In this document: piece after piece, positions 26,169 to 35,933 of the stretch
Layout: each line of letters begins with the position of its first letter
How positions within the stretch are numbered: the stretch's first letter is position 1
Notes under the pieces: generated by a model
Databases searched by the model: none
Told to the model about the DNA's origin: nothing
What the model saw: only the letters and a program-made list of their open reading frames with translations
DNA from: Thermoplasmata archaeon
GTDB taxonomy: Archaea; Thermoplasmatota; Thermoplasmata; Thermoplasmatales; Thermoplasmataceae
NCBI GenBank assembly: GCA_021797735.1
Contig: JAJZZE010000033.1
Span: forward strand, 1 to 64,000
Direction: 5' to 3'
DNA: 64,000 nucleotides
Made by a program: the position numbers and the translations under genes

Positions 26169-26996
26169 ATGTTAGAAAATATATATAATATAATTCCGGA
26201 TGTATATCATCTTATACCTAAAGGGTCGATAACCGGTGCTGAGATAACATCAATATTTCTGGCATATATATTGCCAGGAATAGTTATAGGTGCTGGATTT
26301 GCCTTCTGGTATATCTTTGTATTCATAAAGAGTTACCATAAAAAAGAAGCAGATAATTTCATGAATGAAAGGTATAACCCCAAGGAGGATATGAGACCGG
26401 GTAGAATAGAGGAAATAGAGCGTGGCAATAAAACAATATTTAAATTGTTTGTGCTGTTCGTTGTCCTTATATTGCTATCACTGCTTGTTTACGATTTACC
26501 ACCGGCATATGGAATAAGGGTAGCAGGAGCAGCACCAAGCGCACCAACTAACGCCCATAATTACACAGATATCAACGTCATTGGTTACCAGTGGCAGTGG
26601 ATATTTATATACCCAAATCATTCATCATCAAGGCATTTCCTAGTACTGCCCGCAAATACGCCAATACAGTTTAATGTAACGAGTGTTGATGTAATGCATT
26701 CGTTCTATCTGATTAATGTAACCAAAGTGGATGCATTCCCAGGGCATTATAACTATATATGGACAAATATAACCCAGGCAGGCCTGTATGAATTTGAATG
26801 CGTTGAACTGTGTGGATTAGGGCATGCCCATATGAGGGGACCTGCGTTTGTATTATCACCACATAACTTTACAAAATGGGAAAACCAGCAGAAAGCTGGA
26901 GAAATGAACCAGACATTTGTATACCATGGTGTAACATACAACTATGGACCAACACTTTATGGCGCAGCACCAACACCACCGTCAGCTGGTGATTAA
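26169..26996 (+). CDS. coxB: Cytochrome c oxidase-type subunit II with CuA site
   Basis: 275 residues from ATG 26169, which has GAGGTG six bases upstream; an in-frame GTG at 26160 lies inside that motif. Two membrane helices (about 25-50 and 95-115) precede the outer cupredoxin domain. YQWQWIFIYP (about 138-147) is the electron-entry strand. The complete CuA site is H177, C211, E213, C215, H219 and M222. Full CuA ligands show that the enzyme takes electrons from a protein donor, presumably the neighbouring sulfocyanin, and is not a quinol oxidase. Confidence 0.95.
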   Translation: MLENIYNIIPDVYHLIPKGSITGAEITSIFLAYILPGIVIGAGFAFWYIFVFIKSYHKKEADNFMNERYNPKEDMRPGRIEEIERGNKTIFKLFVLFVVLILLSLLVYDLPPAYGIRVAGAAPSAPTNAHNYTDINVIGYQWQWIFIYPNHSSSRHFLVLPANTPIQFNVTSVDVMHSFYLINVTKVDAFPGHYNYIWTNITQAGLYEFECVELCGLGHAHMRGPAFVLSPHNFTKWENQQKAGEMNQTFVYHGVTYNYGPTLYGAAPTPPSAGD

Positions 26997-27050
26997 ATAA
27001 ATTTATTATAAATTTTTAAAAATTTTTAAAAATTTAAAGGAGTGAGTTCA

Positions 27051-27917
27051 ATGTCAAAGGTTACAAATTTCATGAAAATTACAAAACTGGAGATTACTAT
27101 TCTTATCGATTTAGTTGCCGTTGCAGGCTTTATCGTTGTACCAGGAAGCACAGGCTATCCCCTGATTTTATTTTATTTACTACTAAGCGGTACCCTGGCA
27201 TCAATGTCAGCAAGCATATTCAATAATATTTATGATATGGATATAGATATAGAGATGAAAAGGACCAGATCAAGATCAGATACATTAAATTTATCAACCA
27301 GGAATAAAATATTTGCAGTATCCACATTAATGATAATTTTCTCATTTATCATAAGTTATGTACTTATTAACCCGTTAACCGCAGTTTTCATATTTGCCGG
27401 ATTTTTGAGCTATGTGTTTCTGTATACAATAATACTGAAGAGAAGAACATCATTAAACATTGTTATCGGGGGTATAGCAGGCAGTTTCCCTGCACTGGCA
27501 GGCTGGGCATCACTAACCAATTCTGTATCATTAACCTCACTATTCATAGCATTTTTGGTATTCATGTGGACACCCACACATTTCTGGAATCTTTCCGTAA
27601 ATAATATCGATGACTATAAAAAAAGCAATGTACCGATGCTTCCAGCAGTTGTAGGCATAAAAAAAGCAGAGTTCTGGATTATTGTTAACACAGTTATACT
27701 CATATTTTATTCTATGATTCCACTATTTGTGCCCGGTATAAGGCTGGGTTTTGCATATATACCAATAGCAGCTATAATGGATATTTTACTACTATACTAT
27801 GTACTTAAACCCGTATTCCACGAATATAATAAAAAATACTTTAGAAGTGCGTTTGGTTTATCCAATATGTACCTGTTTATCCTGCTTGTTGTTATGATAT
27901 TATATCCATTTATATAA
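27051..27917 (+). CDS. ctaB: Haem O synthase (protohaem IX farnesyltransferase)
   Basis: 288 residues, about eight or nine transmembrane helices, UbiA superfamily. The prenyl-diphosphate-binding NNIYDMDIDIEMKRTRSR (about 60-77) and the second acidic motif NIDDYKKSNVPML (about 184-196) are present. ATG 27051 follows AAGGAGTGA. It closes the oxidase operon and makes haem O, the substrate of CtaA at 14190. Confidence 0.93.
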   Translation: MSKVTNFMKITKLEITILIDLVAVAGFIVVPGSTGYPLILFYLLLSGTLASMSASIFNNIYDMDIDIEMKRTRSRSDTLNLSTRNKIFAVSTLMIIFSFIISYVLINPLTAVFIFAGFLSYVFLYTIILKRRTSLNIVIGGIAGSFPALAGWASLTNSVSLTSLFIAFLVFMWTPTHFWNLSVNNIDDYKKSNVPMLPAVVGIKKAEFWIIVNTVILIFYSMIPLFVPGIRLGFAYIPIAAIMDILLLYYVLKPVFHEYNKKYFRSAFGLSNMYLFILLVVMILYPFI

Positions 27918-27944
27918 TTTAGTGATATATAATTAATGATTATT

Positions 27945-28559
27945 ATGAAAAGTAATTTTGAATATCCAGAAAATATAAGTAAAATAGGGAATAAAACAGC
28001 CCTTAACATATACGTTATAAAGCATGAGGATAAAGTTATCCAGATAGATGCGGGCATACGGAATGATATAAATAAAATTTATGATTTTTATGAACAAAAA
28101 AATGAAGAACCAGATTATATACTGATAACCTCGGTCGATTACACCCACGTTGGTGCATTAAAGGAACTATATGATAGATATAAACCAAAAATATTTGTAA
28201 CCAAAAGTGAAATGGATACAATGATACACGGTCCGGCATTTAGGGGCATTATGGAGATTGAGGGCAAGGGTTTAAGATTCGATGGTGTTAAAAATATTTC
28301 ATCATACAACAGGTTTAACCTTGATTTTCTAAAAATTATAGATACTCCGGGATATACAAATACAAATATTTCCATTTATTATGAGCAGGATAATGCAATT
28401 TTTGTTGGAGATGCATTGATAGTTAAAAGAAATAAAATAAAATTAGATAAAATGTTTATACAGGACATAAGAGCGGCAAATTTATCTCTTGAAAAAATAA
28501 AAAGCATGAAGCCAGTAACAGTATATCCATCACACGGGGAACCATATAAATTAATGTAA
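27945..28559 (+). CDS. Metallo-beta-lactamase-fold protein with degenerate metal site
   Basis: 204 residues (207 if the ATG at 27936 is used). The fold is recognisable from the N-terminal NIYVIKHEDKVIQIDAG, DTPGYTNTNISIYYEQDNAIFVGDAL (spread over about 134-160) and the C-terminal YPSHGEPY. The hallmark HxHxDH is replaced by SVDYTH in ILITSVDYTHVGAL (about 57-70), and the HTPGHT position reads DTPGYT. Only one His of the first motif, the Asp of FVGDAL and the last His remain, so it probably binds at most one metal or none. It follows ctaB by 27 bp. Confidence 0.75.
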   Translation: MKSNFEYPENISKIGNKTALNIYVIKHEDKVIQIDAGIRNDINKIYDFYEQKNEEPDYILITSVDYTHVGALKELYDRYKPKIFVTKSEMDTMIHGPAFRGIMEIEGKGLRFDGVKNISSYNRFNLDFLKIIDTPGYTNTNISIYYEQDNAIFVGDALIVKRNKIKLDKMFIQDIRAANLSLEKIKSMKPVTVYPSHGEPYKLM

Positions 28560-28723
28560 TTTTATATTCATCCTGTTTAACTGAAATGGGTACATATATT
28601 ACTCCCTCTCTGTGTTTTTAGAGATAGAACAGTACCCCAGAAACATTCCGCTGTATAGTGGTAATTCACCGGTATCAAACACATTACAATATTATTTTAT
28701 ATATAGATTAAATATACTACTGT

Positions 28724-30634
28724 ATGGTAAGATATATAGCAATAGGCAATGGCAGGCTATTAGTAAGTTTTAATGAAGATTACAATCTCACGGATTTCTA
28801 CTTTTCAAAGGATATGGAGGAGAATCAGAGTGGAGGAAAACCTTTTAAATATGGTATTTCAATTGATAACAATTTCACGTGGATCAATAAATCAAACATT
28901 ATTTCAAAGGATTATTTTGATCATACAATGGTGGGTATAGTCAAATACAGGGTTAATGATATAAATTTTGAAGATCAGAATTTTGTCGATATTTATCGAG
29001 ATGTCTATATAAAAAAAATAAAAATAATAAATGAAACAGATAATAAAAGGGATATAAAATTATTTTTTCATCAAAATTTTTCAATTTATGGCAATAATAT
29101 AGGCGATACTGCTTTTTATTATCCGGAAAATAATTCCATAGTCCATTATAAGGGAGAGAGATATTTTATGGCATCAACAGTGGGCACTACAGGTTCATTT
29201 GATGAATACGCGGTAGGCATAAAGGATTTTAATGGACTGGAAGGCACATGGAAGGATGCGGAGGATAATGAATTATCAATGGACACAATAGCAACAGGAT
29301 CTGTTGATTCCGTTATAAGGCATCATGTAAAAATGGAGCCACACTCTTCCATAGAATTATTTTATTATATACTGTGTTCAAGGAATAGATTAGACCTGTT
29401 TGAAGACTCAAAATCTATGGATATTGAAGGTATGGGAAGGATGCTTAATAGAACAGAAAATTTCTGGGAATTATGGGTTTCCAAATACCCGTTGAATATC
29501 GATAACGATAATTATAATGATATGTTTAAGAAATCATTATTTATAGTAAGGTCACACATTAACAGTATGGGTGCAATAATGGCATCAAGCGACAGCGCCA
29601 TATTAAGAAGCAATATGGATTCATATTATTACTCATGGCCGAGAGATTCATCATACGCGGCAATGTCCATGCTCCTATCGGGCCATGGTGACCCTGCAAA
29701 ACTATTCTTTAATTTCTGCATAAATACAATATCCAGTGAGGGTTATTTTTTTCATAAATATAATTCCAGTGGAAAAATAGCAAGCAGCTGGTTACCATAT
29801 TTTATGGATAATAAAAAAATATTGCCTATACAGGAAGATGAATCAGCACTGATAATAATAGCCATCTGGCATTATTACTCACAGAATAAGGATATTGAAT
29901 ACATTTCATTACTGTATGAAAAACTAATAACAAAAATAGCGGAGTTTCTATATAATTATACATATGATAACGGGTTACCCAAGGAATCATTTGATCTGTG
30001 GGAGGAAAGATACGGCATACACACATATACTGTAGCTACAGTATACAAGGCATTGAAATACGCATCAGAATTTTCCGAGATGTTCAACGATACCGATTTA
30101 TCACAGAAATACTCGGATAAGGCAGATAAAATGCTTAAAGCATTTGATGAAACATTTTATTCAGATTTAACAGGTTACTATGGTAGAACATATTATAATG
30201 GTAAAATGGACTTTACCCTGGATTCATCAATATTAGCCCTTGTTAATCTGGGTGTAAAGGATGCAAACGATCCAAAGGTAAAATCATCTGTTGAAAAGAT
30301 CAATGAATATTTATGGATCAAAAACTCAGGTGGCATAGCCAGGTATAGTAATGATTTTTATCAGAGGGTGGAGATCAATTCAGATATAACCGGTAATCCA
30401 TGGATAATAACAACACTATGGCTTGCGGATTATTATATAAAAATCAACAATTTAGATAGGGCAAATGAATTGATCCAGTGGGTTATCAATCACAGTGAAG
30501 AATCAGGAATTTTGTCGGAGCAGATAGACCCTATAACGGAAAAGCCATTATCTGTTTCACCACTGGTATGGTCGCATTCACAGTTAATAATAACCCTGAT
30601 AAATTATAAGAACGCCATTAATAATAAAAATTAG
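28724..30634 (+). CDS. Glucoamylase (GH15)
   Basis: 636 residues: N-terminal beta-sandwich domain (about 1-255) and C-terminal (alpha/alpha)6 catalytic barrel. Releases glucose from alpha-1,4-glucans. The general acid is in DLWEER (E427 or E428) and the general base is E599 in LSEQIDP, followed by SPLVWSHSQ. Homologues are known glucoamylases of Picrophilus and Thermoplasma. No signal peptide is visible, so it probably acts on intracellular glycogen. Monocistronic, with the ATG close behind TTATTTTATATATAG. Confidence 0.92.
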   Translation: MVRYIAIGNGRLLVSFNEDYNLTDFYFSKDMEENQSGGKPFKYGISIDNNFTWINKSNIISKDYFDHTMVGIVKYRVNDINFEDQNFVDIYRDVYIKKIKIINETDNKRDIKLFFHQNFSIYGNNIGDTAFYYPENNSIVHYKGERYFMASTVGTTGSFDEYAVGIKDFNGLEGTWKDAEDNELSMDTIATGSVDSVIRHHVKMEPHSSIELFYYILCSRNRLDLFEDSKSMDIEGMGRMLNRTENFWELWVSKYPLNIDNDNYNDMFKKSLFIVRSHINSMGAIMASSDSAILRSNMDSYYYSWPRDSSYAAMSMLLSGHGDPAKLFFNFCINTISSEGYFFHKYNSSGKIASSWLPYFMDNKKILPIQEDESALIIIAIWHYYSQNKDIEYISLLYEKLITKIAEFLYNYTYDNGLPKESFDLWEERYGIHTYTVATVYKALKYASEFSEMFNDTDLSQKYSDKADKMLKAFDETFYSDLTGYYGRTYYNGKMDFTLDSSILALVNLGVKDANDPKVKSSVEKINEYLWIKNSGGIARYSNDFYQRVEINSDITGNPWIITTLWLADYYIKINNLDRANELIQWVINHSEESGILSEQIDPITEKPLSVSPLVWSHSQLIITLINYKNAINNKN

Positions 30635-30766
30635 ATTTTTTTAATATATTTAGCTATATAATATTATGTTAGAATAAATTATAACCCCCAAAATCCCTAA
30701 ATAAAAAATAACAAACTTAATAAATATTAAATTAATAAACCTCTACTATATTTAACCATACACAAT

Positions 30767-30787
30767 GGGCAATGCTATAGGCATCCC
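30767..30787 (+). promoter_or_regulatory. Short hairpin in the leader of the ribosomal-protein operon
   Basis: In the 206-bp gap before rpl3, GGG/CCC and ATGC/GCAT can pair with a two-base CA bulge and a TATAG loop. A TATA-like CTATATTTAA lies at about 30746-30755, so the hairpin would be near the 5' end of the mRNA. Its placement suggests a leader-based control, but the stem is short and could be chance. Confidence 0.3.
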
Positions 30788-30840
30788 GTTATATCGTAAT
30801 TTATTGGCGATGTAGAAAGTGTAACGGTTGGTGATAAAAA

Positions 30841-31833
30841 ATGGCGACACCGCATCATTCCCGTAGGGGATCAATGGCGTATTATCCCAGAGTACGCGCT
30901 AAAAAAATTGGGGCTGATATCAGATCATGGCCTGAAATAGAGGGCAATGCTAAGATTCAGGCATTCGCAGGCTATAAAGTTGGCATGACACATATACAGA
31001 TGACAGACTATAGAAAAACCAGCGTGACAGCAGGAAAAACTATAATGGCACCTGTAACAGTTGTGGAAGTACCTCCATTAAAGGTTATATCGGTAAGATA
31101 TTATGAGGATGGAGACAACGGTTTAAAAATATTTGCAGAGAAGAAAGCAGATAATATAGATAAGGAGGTATTTAAAAGAATACCAGAGATTAAAAATAAA
31201 AATTCAAGGGAAATAGAATTAAAAGATGTTTCAGATGTAAGATTATTAGTACACACAAATCCCGGGCTTGTCTCAGGTATACCCTCAAAAACACCAGAAA
31301 TATTTGAAATAAAGGTAGGTGGGTCAACAATGGAAGATAGAATAAAGCTTGCAGAAGAAAAACTGGGCAAGGAATTATATTTCACCGATTTTACTTCAGA
31401 CGGTTCATTTGTTGATACAATATCCGTTACAAAGGGAAAGGGTTTCCAGGGTGTTGTAAAAAGATTTGGGGTAAAGTTACTGCCAAAAAAGAATAGAAAG
31501 CATAGAAGGATGATAGGAACTCTTGGTCCATGGCATCCTGACTGGGTTAGGAATACCGTACCCCAGGCAGGTCAGGTCGGTCTCCATCAGAGAACATTAC
31601 ATAACATAAGGGTAGTAAAATACGGTAAAAAGGAAGATATTAATGATATAAACGTAAAGGGAGGATTCCTTAACTATGGTCTTGTAAAAAATGATTACGT
31701 TCTTTTATATGGGTCTGTATCTGGTCCAGCAAAAAGATTGATTAAACTAAGGGATCCTGCAAGGCAGAAAGTAGTTAATGCGGAAAAGGTAGAGATAACA
31801 TATATATCAAAGGAATCCAAACAGGGTGATTAA
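30841..31833 (+). CDS. rpl3: Ribosomal protein L3
   Basis: 330 residues, the normal archaeal length. Starts with the archaeal ATPHHSRRGSMAYYPRVRAK and contains the GTLGPWHPDWVRNTVPQAGQ (about 222-241) loop that reaches the peptidyl-transferase centre. ATG preceded by GGTGAT. First gene of the large ribosomal-protein superoperon; rpl4 begins 3 bp after its stop. Confidence 0.97.
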   Translation: MATPHHSRRGSMAYYPRVRAKKIGADIRSWPEIEGNAKIQAFAGYKVGMTHIQMTDYRKTSVTAGKTIMAPVTVVEVPPLKVISVRYYEDGDNGLKIFAEKKADNIDKEVFKRIPEIKNKNSREIELKDVSDVRLLVHTNPGLVSGIPSKTPEIFEIKVGGSTMEDRIKLAEEKLGKELYFTDFTSDGSFVDTISVTKGKGFQGVVKRFGVKLLPKKNRKHRRMIGTLGPWHPDWVRNTVPQAGQVGLHQRTLHNIRVVKYGKKEDINDINVKGGFLNYGLVKNDYVLLYGSVSGPAKRLIKLRDPARQKVVNAEKVEITYISKESKQGD

Positions 31834-31835
31834 AA

Positions 31836-32606
31836 ATGAAAGCAAATGTTTATTCAATAAATGGCGAGGTGAAAAAGGAAATAGAATTACCTGCAGTGTT
31901 CGGTATGGATACAAGGGAAGACCTTGTTCATAAGGCATTTAAAGCCATATCATTATCAATGAGGCAACCATACGGTTCGAGCCCGCTGGCAGGAACCAGA
32001 AGGGTTGGACATAATCTAGGCCCAAATCACGGTATATCAAGAATACCAAGATTAGCCGGTGGATCAAAGGGTGTATTGCTGGCAAGTACAGTGGGCGGCA
32101 GAAGTGCATTATCTCCAAGAAGTGATAAGGTATTATATAAAAAGATAAATAAAAAGGAAAGAAAATTGGCTAAATTAAGTGCAATAGCATTTACTGCAAA
32201 TAAAGACTATGTATTAAATAGAGGCCACAGGATATCTGAAGATGTTATAGATACCCTAACATTCCCAGTTATAGTTGAGGATGACCTTGAGAATATAACA
32301 AAGGCAAAGGATGCGGTGAAGATACTTTCTGATATAGGAATTTACGATGATATTATACGGTCAAAGGACGGTAAAAAGATAAGAGCCGGAAGGGGAAAAA
32401 TGAGAAATAGAACGTATAAACAGCCTAAAAGTATATTGGTAGTAGGGTCTTCAAATGAGAAATTAAGGGCATTTTCATCATTGCCCGGAGTGGAAACGGC
32501 ATCATTAAACAGTTTAAGCATAACAAAATTAGCCCCGGGCGGAATTCCAGGGAGATTAACATTATACACAGAAACTGCAATAAAGGAACTTGAAGGGGTG
32601 AATTAA
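31836..32606 (+). CDS. rpl4: Ribosomal protein L4
   Basis: 256 residues. The exit-tunnel loop is visible as the RQPYGSSPLAGTRRVG and HGISRIPRLAGGSKG segments (about 43-84). The archaeal/eukaryotic C-terminal KLAPGGIPGRLTLYTE is present. Preceded by a GGTGAT motif within the end of rpl3. Binds 23S rRNA early in assembly. Confidence 0.96.
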   Translation: MKANVYSINGEVKKEIELPAVFGMDTREDLVHKAFKAISLSMRQPYGSSPLAGTRRVGHNLGPNHGISRIPRLAGGSKGVLLASTVGGRSALSPRSDKVLYKKINKKERKLAKLSAIAFTANKDYVLNRGHRISEDVIDTLTFPVIVEDDLENITKAKDAVKILSDIGIYDDIIRSKDGKKIRAGRGKMRNRTYKQPKSILVVGSSNEKLRAFSSLPGVETASLNSLSITKLAPGGIPGRLTLYTETAIKELEGVN

Positions 32607-32607
32607 A

Positions 32608-32856
32608 ATGGATTATATCATAACTCCGGTTGTTACGGAAAAAACTACGTTAATGATGGAGAAAGAAAATAAACTTACATTCATGGTAGATCGCAGGGGC
32701 AGAAAAAAGGATATTAAAAAGGAAATTGAAGAAAGATTTAATGTAAAGGTAGTATCATTGAATATATTAATAACAAAAAAAGGTAAAAAGGCAATAGCGA
32801 AATTATCAAAAGATTTCTCTGCCGAAGAAATAGGAGGTAGAATAGGAATATTCTGA
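32608..32856 (+). CDS. rpl23: Ribosomal protein L23
   Basis: 82 residues. IITPVVTEKTTLMMEKENKL (4-23) opens the protein and VVSLNILITKKGKKA follows. It surrounds the tunnel exit and docks SRP and SecY. Starts one base after the rpl4 stop codon, with GGGGTGA upstream. Confidence 0.96.
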   Translation: MDYIITPVVTEKTTLMMEKENKLTFMVDRRGRKKDIKKEIEERFNVKVVSLNILITKKGKKAIAKLSKDFSAEEIGGRIGIF

Positions 32857-32866
32857 GGTGAAATAA

Positions 32867-33565
32867 ATGGGAAAACATATAGTAGCACAGAGAAGGGGTC
32901 ATGGTTCGTTAACATATCAGAGTCCAAGTCACAGGCACGTAACTGATATAAAGCATCCAAGAGACGGGAGTTATAAAATAGATGATATAATTCAGGCTCC
33001 TGGAAGAAATGCACCCCTTTTATTATTAAAAAATGAAAAAAACGAAACAAATTACATGCTGGCATTTAATGGGGCTTACATAGGCCAGGATCTTAAAATA
33101 GGTTCTGAAGGCAATTCAGTTACCGGTACAACAACACATCTATCAAAGATAGATGATGGTTCATATGTATATAATATAGAAAGCATGCCTGGTGATGGTG
33201 GTAAATTCTGTAGAACAGCTGGTTCAGCAGGACTTATAATAAGCCATGGCAATTCAGTTTCAATAAAATTACCATCAGGCAATACAAAGGAATTTAATCC
33301 TGGATGCAGGGCAACGGTAGGTGTAGTGGCCGGTTCAGGTGCAAGAGATATACCTATATTAAAGGCAGGAAATCATATAAAATATTTAAAGAGCAAGGCA
33401 AAGAAACCATATACTGTGAGGGGGGTTGCAATGAATGCTGTTAATCATCCACATGGAGGTGGAAATCATCAGCATGTTGGAGGACCAAGCACAGTTGCTA
33501 GAGGATCACCACCGGGTGCAAAGGTGGGTAGATTATCACCAAAAAGGAGGAATAAGAAATGGTAG
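32867..33565 (+). CDS. rpl2: Ribosomal protein L2
   Basis: 232 residues. The C-terminal [14 protein letters not shown] (about 194-207) is the conserved loop near the peptidyl-transferase centre, and the basic SPKRRNKK tail ends the protein. GAGGTGA precedes the ATG. The last 7 bases overlap the start of rps19. Confidence 0.97.
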   Translation: MGKHIVAQRRGHGSLTYQSPSHRHVTDIKHPRDGSYKIDDIIQAPGRNAPLLLLKNEKNETNYMLAFNGAYIGQDLKIGSEGNSVTGTTTHLSKIDDGSYVYNIESMPGDGGKFCRTAGSAGLIISHGNSVSIKLPSGNTKEFNPGCRATVGVVAGSGARDIPILKAGNHIKYLKSKAKKPYTVRGVAMNAVNHPHGGGNHQHVGGPSTVARGSPPGAKVGRLSPKRRNKKW

Positions 33566-34014
33566 TTAGAAGACAGGCATCTGTAAAATCAATTAAAAGG
33601 AGATCAAGAAAGGCCCAGAGGGCTATTACGGGAAGAACCAGGGAGTTTTCATACCGTGGGCACACTGTAGAAGAATTGCAGGATATGGAATTAGCTCAGT
33701 TACTGGAAATTTTCCCGGCAAGGGTTAGAAGGTCATATAACAGGGAAATGAATCACGAACAAAAAAAGGTGTTTGATGATTTACTGGGCGATAAAGAAAG
33801 GATAAAAACACATGTAAGGGATATAATAATTTTACCCCAGTTCATAGGTAAAACTATAGAACTTTACAATGGTAATTCCTATCTTAAATTTGAAATAAGG
33901 CCTGAAATGATAGGTCATTATTTAGGTGAATTTGCACCAACAAGAAAGGTAGTAAAACACTCCGGACCCGGAGTTGGAGCCACAAGGTCATCCAAATTCT
34001 TACCACTGAAGTGA
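33559..34014 (+). CDS. rps19: Ribosomal protein S19
   Basis: 151 residues, slightly longer than usual because of an Arg/Lys-rich N-terminal extension. Core signature: [20 protein letters not shown] (about 79-98) and the C-terminal [17 protein letters not shown]. Binds the 30S head. The start overlaps the rpl2 stop codon with AAAGGAGG upstream, so the two are coupled. Confidence 0.96.
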   Translation: MVVRRQASVKSIKRRSRKAQRAITGRTREFSYRGHTVEELQDMELAQLLEIFPARVRRSYNREMNHEQKKVFDDLLGDKERIKTHVRDIIILPQFIGKTIELYNGNSYLKFEIRPEMIGHYLGEFAPTRKVVKHSGPGVGATRSSKFLPLK

Positions 34015-34019
34015 TGTAA

Positions 34020-34469
34020 ATGAAAGGATACAGTATAGATAAATTACCGGAAAAATATGCGAAGGCAAGGGTTAACGAAACGGATATATCAGAGAAGGAT
34101 GCGATTAATATAGCCCATTTTATCAGGGGTATGGATGTTGAATCTGCAAAAGATGTTATAGACCGTGTTATTGAAAAGAAAACACCGGTACCATATTTCA
34201 GATACCTTGATTCGGTTTCACATAAAAAGGCAACAGGCCCTGGAAGATTCCCGATAAAAGCGGCAGGGGAATTCAAAAAACTTTTAGACGATGCATCTGC
34301 AAATGCAGAATTCAAAGGTTTATCGGATGATTTGAAGATTTTTCATATATCCGCATCAAAGGGCAGAATGGTGAAAAAATTCACTCCAAAGGCATATGGA
34401 AGGGCAGGAGCTTTCTTTAAGGATTTAATAAATCTTGAGATAATAGTAACGGAAAATGAAAAGGAGTGA
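34020..34469 (+). CDS. rpl22: Ribosomal protein L22
   Basis: 149 residues. Lines the exit tunnel. Archaeal features are the N-terminal [20 protein letters not shown] region, [16 protein letters not shown] and [17 protein letters not shown] (the beta hairpin is near the C-terminus). Starts 5 bp after rps19 behind GTGATGTAA. Confidence 0.94.
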   Translation: MKGYSIDKLPEKYAKARVNETDISEKDAINIAHFIRGMDVESAKDVIDRVIEKKTPVPYFRYLDSVSHKKATGPGRFPIKAAGEFKKLLDDASANAEFKGLSDDLKIFHISASKGRMVKKFTPKAYGRAGAFFKDLINLEIIVTENEKE

Positions 34470-34473
34470 TTGT

Positions 34474-35139
34474 ATGAAAGAGAAAAAATTTGTAAGTGAT
34501 AACATTAAAAAATTGCTGGTTACCGAATATTTAAGAACGGAGAACGATAATGCCGGATTTGGTGGAATGGAAATGAAGAGAACCCCATTTGGAACAAATA
34601 TAACATTATACGTAAACAGGCCCGGCCTTGTAATAGGTCGCCATGGATCAAAAATAAAGGAAATGACACTGGCACTGGAAACAAAATACGGTTTAGAGGC
34701 ACCGCAGATAGAGGTTAAGGAGGTAGAAAATCCAGATTTAAACCCGCAGATTGTATCAAAGAAAATTGCATTATTCCTTGAAAAGGGCTGGAATTACAGG
34801 AAGGCAGGCACAACAACACTGAGAAGGATAATGGATCAGCATGCACGTGGTGTTTTAATAAGGATAAGCGGCAAAATATCCGGTGAAAGAGCACGTACAC
34901 AGAAGTTCATGTATGGAGAAATAAAATATTCAGGGGAACCTGCAAGATCAGGAGTTGCTGGCGGTTATTCCGTTGCCATGCTTAAAACAGGCGTTATAGG
35001 CATTTACGTTAAATTATTAAAAACAAACTACAGATTACCGGATGAAATTGATATTAACAACAACGTAATAGTTGAGAGTGCAAAGGTAAATAATAATTTA
35101 AATAATGATGGAGTTGAGGATAATGGAGCTAAAAACTAA
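34474..35139 (+). CDS. rps3: Ribosomal protein S3
   Basis: 221 residues from ATG 34474, chosen because AAGGAGTGAT lies upstream; a longer in-frame start at 34456 lies inside rpl22. The KH-type core contains [18 protein letters not shown] (about 44-61), followed by [20 protein letters not shown]. The tail is Asn-rich ([20 protein letters not shown]). Its end overlaps the start of rpl29 by 17 bp. Confidence 0.95.
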   Translation: MKEKKFVSDNIKKLLVTEYLRTENDNAGFGGMEMKRTPFGTNITLYVNRPGLVIGRHGSKIKEMTLALETKYGLEAPQIEVKEVENPDLNPQIVSKKIALFLEKGWNYRKAGTTTLRRIMDQHARGVLIRISGKISGERARTQKFMYGEIKYSGEPARSGVAGGYSVAMLKTGVIGIYVKLLKTNYRLPDEIDINNNVIVESAKVNNNLNNDGVEDNGAKN

Positions 35140-35317
35140 GGATTTAAGAAATATGAATGATGATGAATTAAATGAGAAATTAAAATCATTAAAGGAATCA
35201 TTATTAAGGGAAAGATCTGCAGTGGCAATGGGTGGTGCTCCTGCGAGTCCTGGTAAGACCAGGTCACTCAGAAGGCAGATCGCAAGAATATTAACTGTAA
35301 TGGAGGAAAAAAAATAA
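35123..35317 (+). CDS. rpl29: Ribosomal protein L29
   Basis: 64 residues, the usual two-helix hairpin: [20 protein letters not shown] then [19 protein letters not shown]. The ATG at 35123 is preferred to ones at 35105/35108 because it gives the family start MELKTKDLR and has GAGGA upstream. Contributes to the nascent-chain exit site. TAATG overlap with the SUI1 gene. Confidence 0.94.
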   Translation: MELKTKDLRNMNDDELNEKLKSLKESLLRERSAVAMGGAPASPGKTRSLRRQIARILTVMEEKK

Positions 35318-35616
35318 TGAAAGATAAAAACTTTACCGGCATGCCAAAGGAATTGCAACCATGGGAAGGTTTCAATCGTGATAATGAACTGGTAAAAATT
35401 AGTGTTGATAAAAGAAGGTATGGCAAGATGGTCACTGTTATTGATGGCATAGACCCGAAATCAGAGAACATTAATGAGATTGCAAAGGTATTAAAGAAGA
35501 AAGCAGCATCGGGCGGAACAGTAAAGGATGGCAGGTCAATAGAACTGCAGGGCGATCACCGTGACGTTATGAAAAAGGAACTGGAAAACATGGGATTCAA
35601 GGTTCAGATGGTATGA
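35317..35616 (+). CDS. Translation initiation factor SUI1 (eIF1 homologue)
   Basis: 99 residues. Core: MVTVIDGIDPKSENINEIAK, KKAASGGTVKDGRSIELQGD and the C-terminal LENMGFKV, the eIF1/YciH fold that monitors start-codon pairing in the 30S P site. It sits between L29 and RNase P p29, the typical euryarchaeal position, with one-base overlaps on both sides. Confidence 0.94.
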   Translation: MKDKNFTGMPKELQPWEGFNRDNELVKISVDKRRYGKMVTVIDGIDPKSENINEIAKVLKKKAASGGTVKDGRSIELQGDHRDVMKKELENMGFKVQMV

Positions 35617-35933
35617 ATTCAGATAATGTATACATTTCTGAATTTATCGGTAATGAAGTAAACATAAGGAAATCATCGAATATAAATAATATAAATATTC
35701 ATGGCAAATTAATAAATGAGACAAAAAATATGATGTTCATCCAGAATAATAATAAGATAATGAAAATACCAAAACATAGAACAATATTTACCATAAAATT
35801 TGGTAACTGTTTCTATGATATGGATGGCGATATCATAATGATACGCCCCGAAGATAGAACAAAGGATAGGAGAAGAATATACAAAAAGTTAAGGAGTAAT
35901 GATGGAAATGAGAAACATAGGAATAGATGTTAA
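35613..35933 (+). CDS. rnp1: RNase P protein component 1 (p29/Pop4)
   Basis: 106 residues. Sm-like beta barrel protein that binds RNase P RNA with Rpp21. Matches the family in FIGNEVNIRKSSN, GKLINETKNMMFIQNNNK and DGDIIMIRPEDRTKDRRRIYK. ATG overlaps the SUI1 stop (ATGA). The 3' end overlaps S17 by 32 bp, longer than other overlaps in the operon except the Cbf5/Nop5 one. Confidence 0.9.
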   Translation: MNSDNVYISEFIGNEVNIRKSSNINNINIHGKLINETKNMMFIQNNNKIMKIPKHRTIFTIKFGNCFYDMDGDIIMIRPEDRTKDRRRIYKKLRSNDGNEKHRNRC

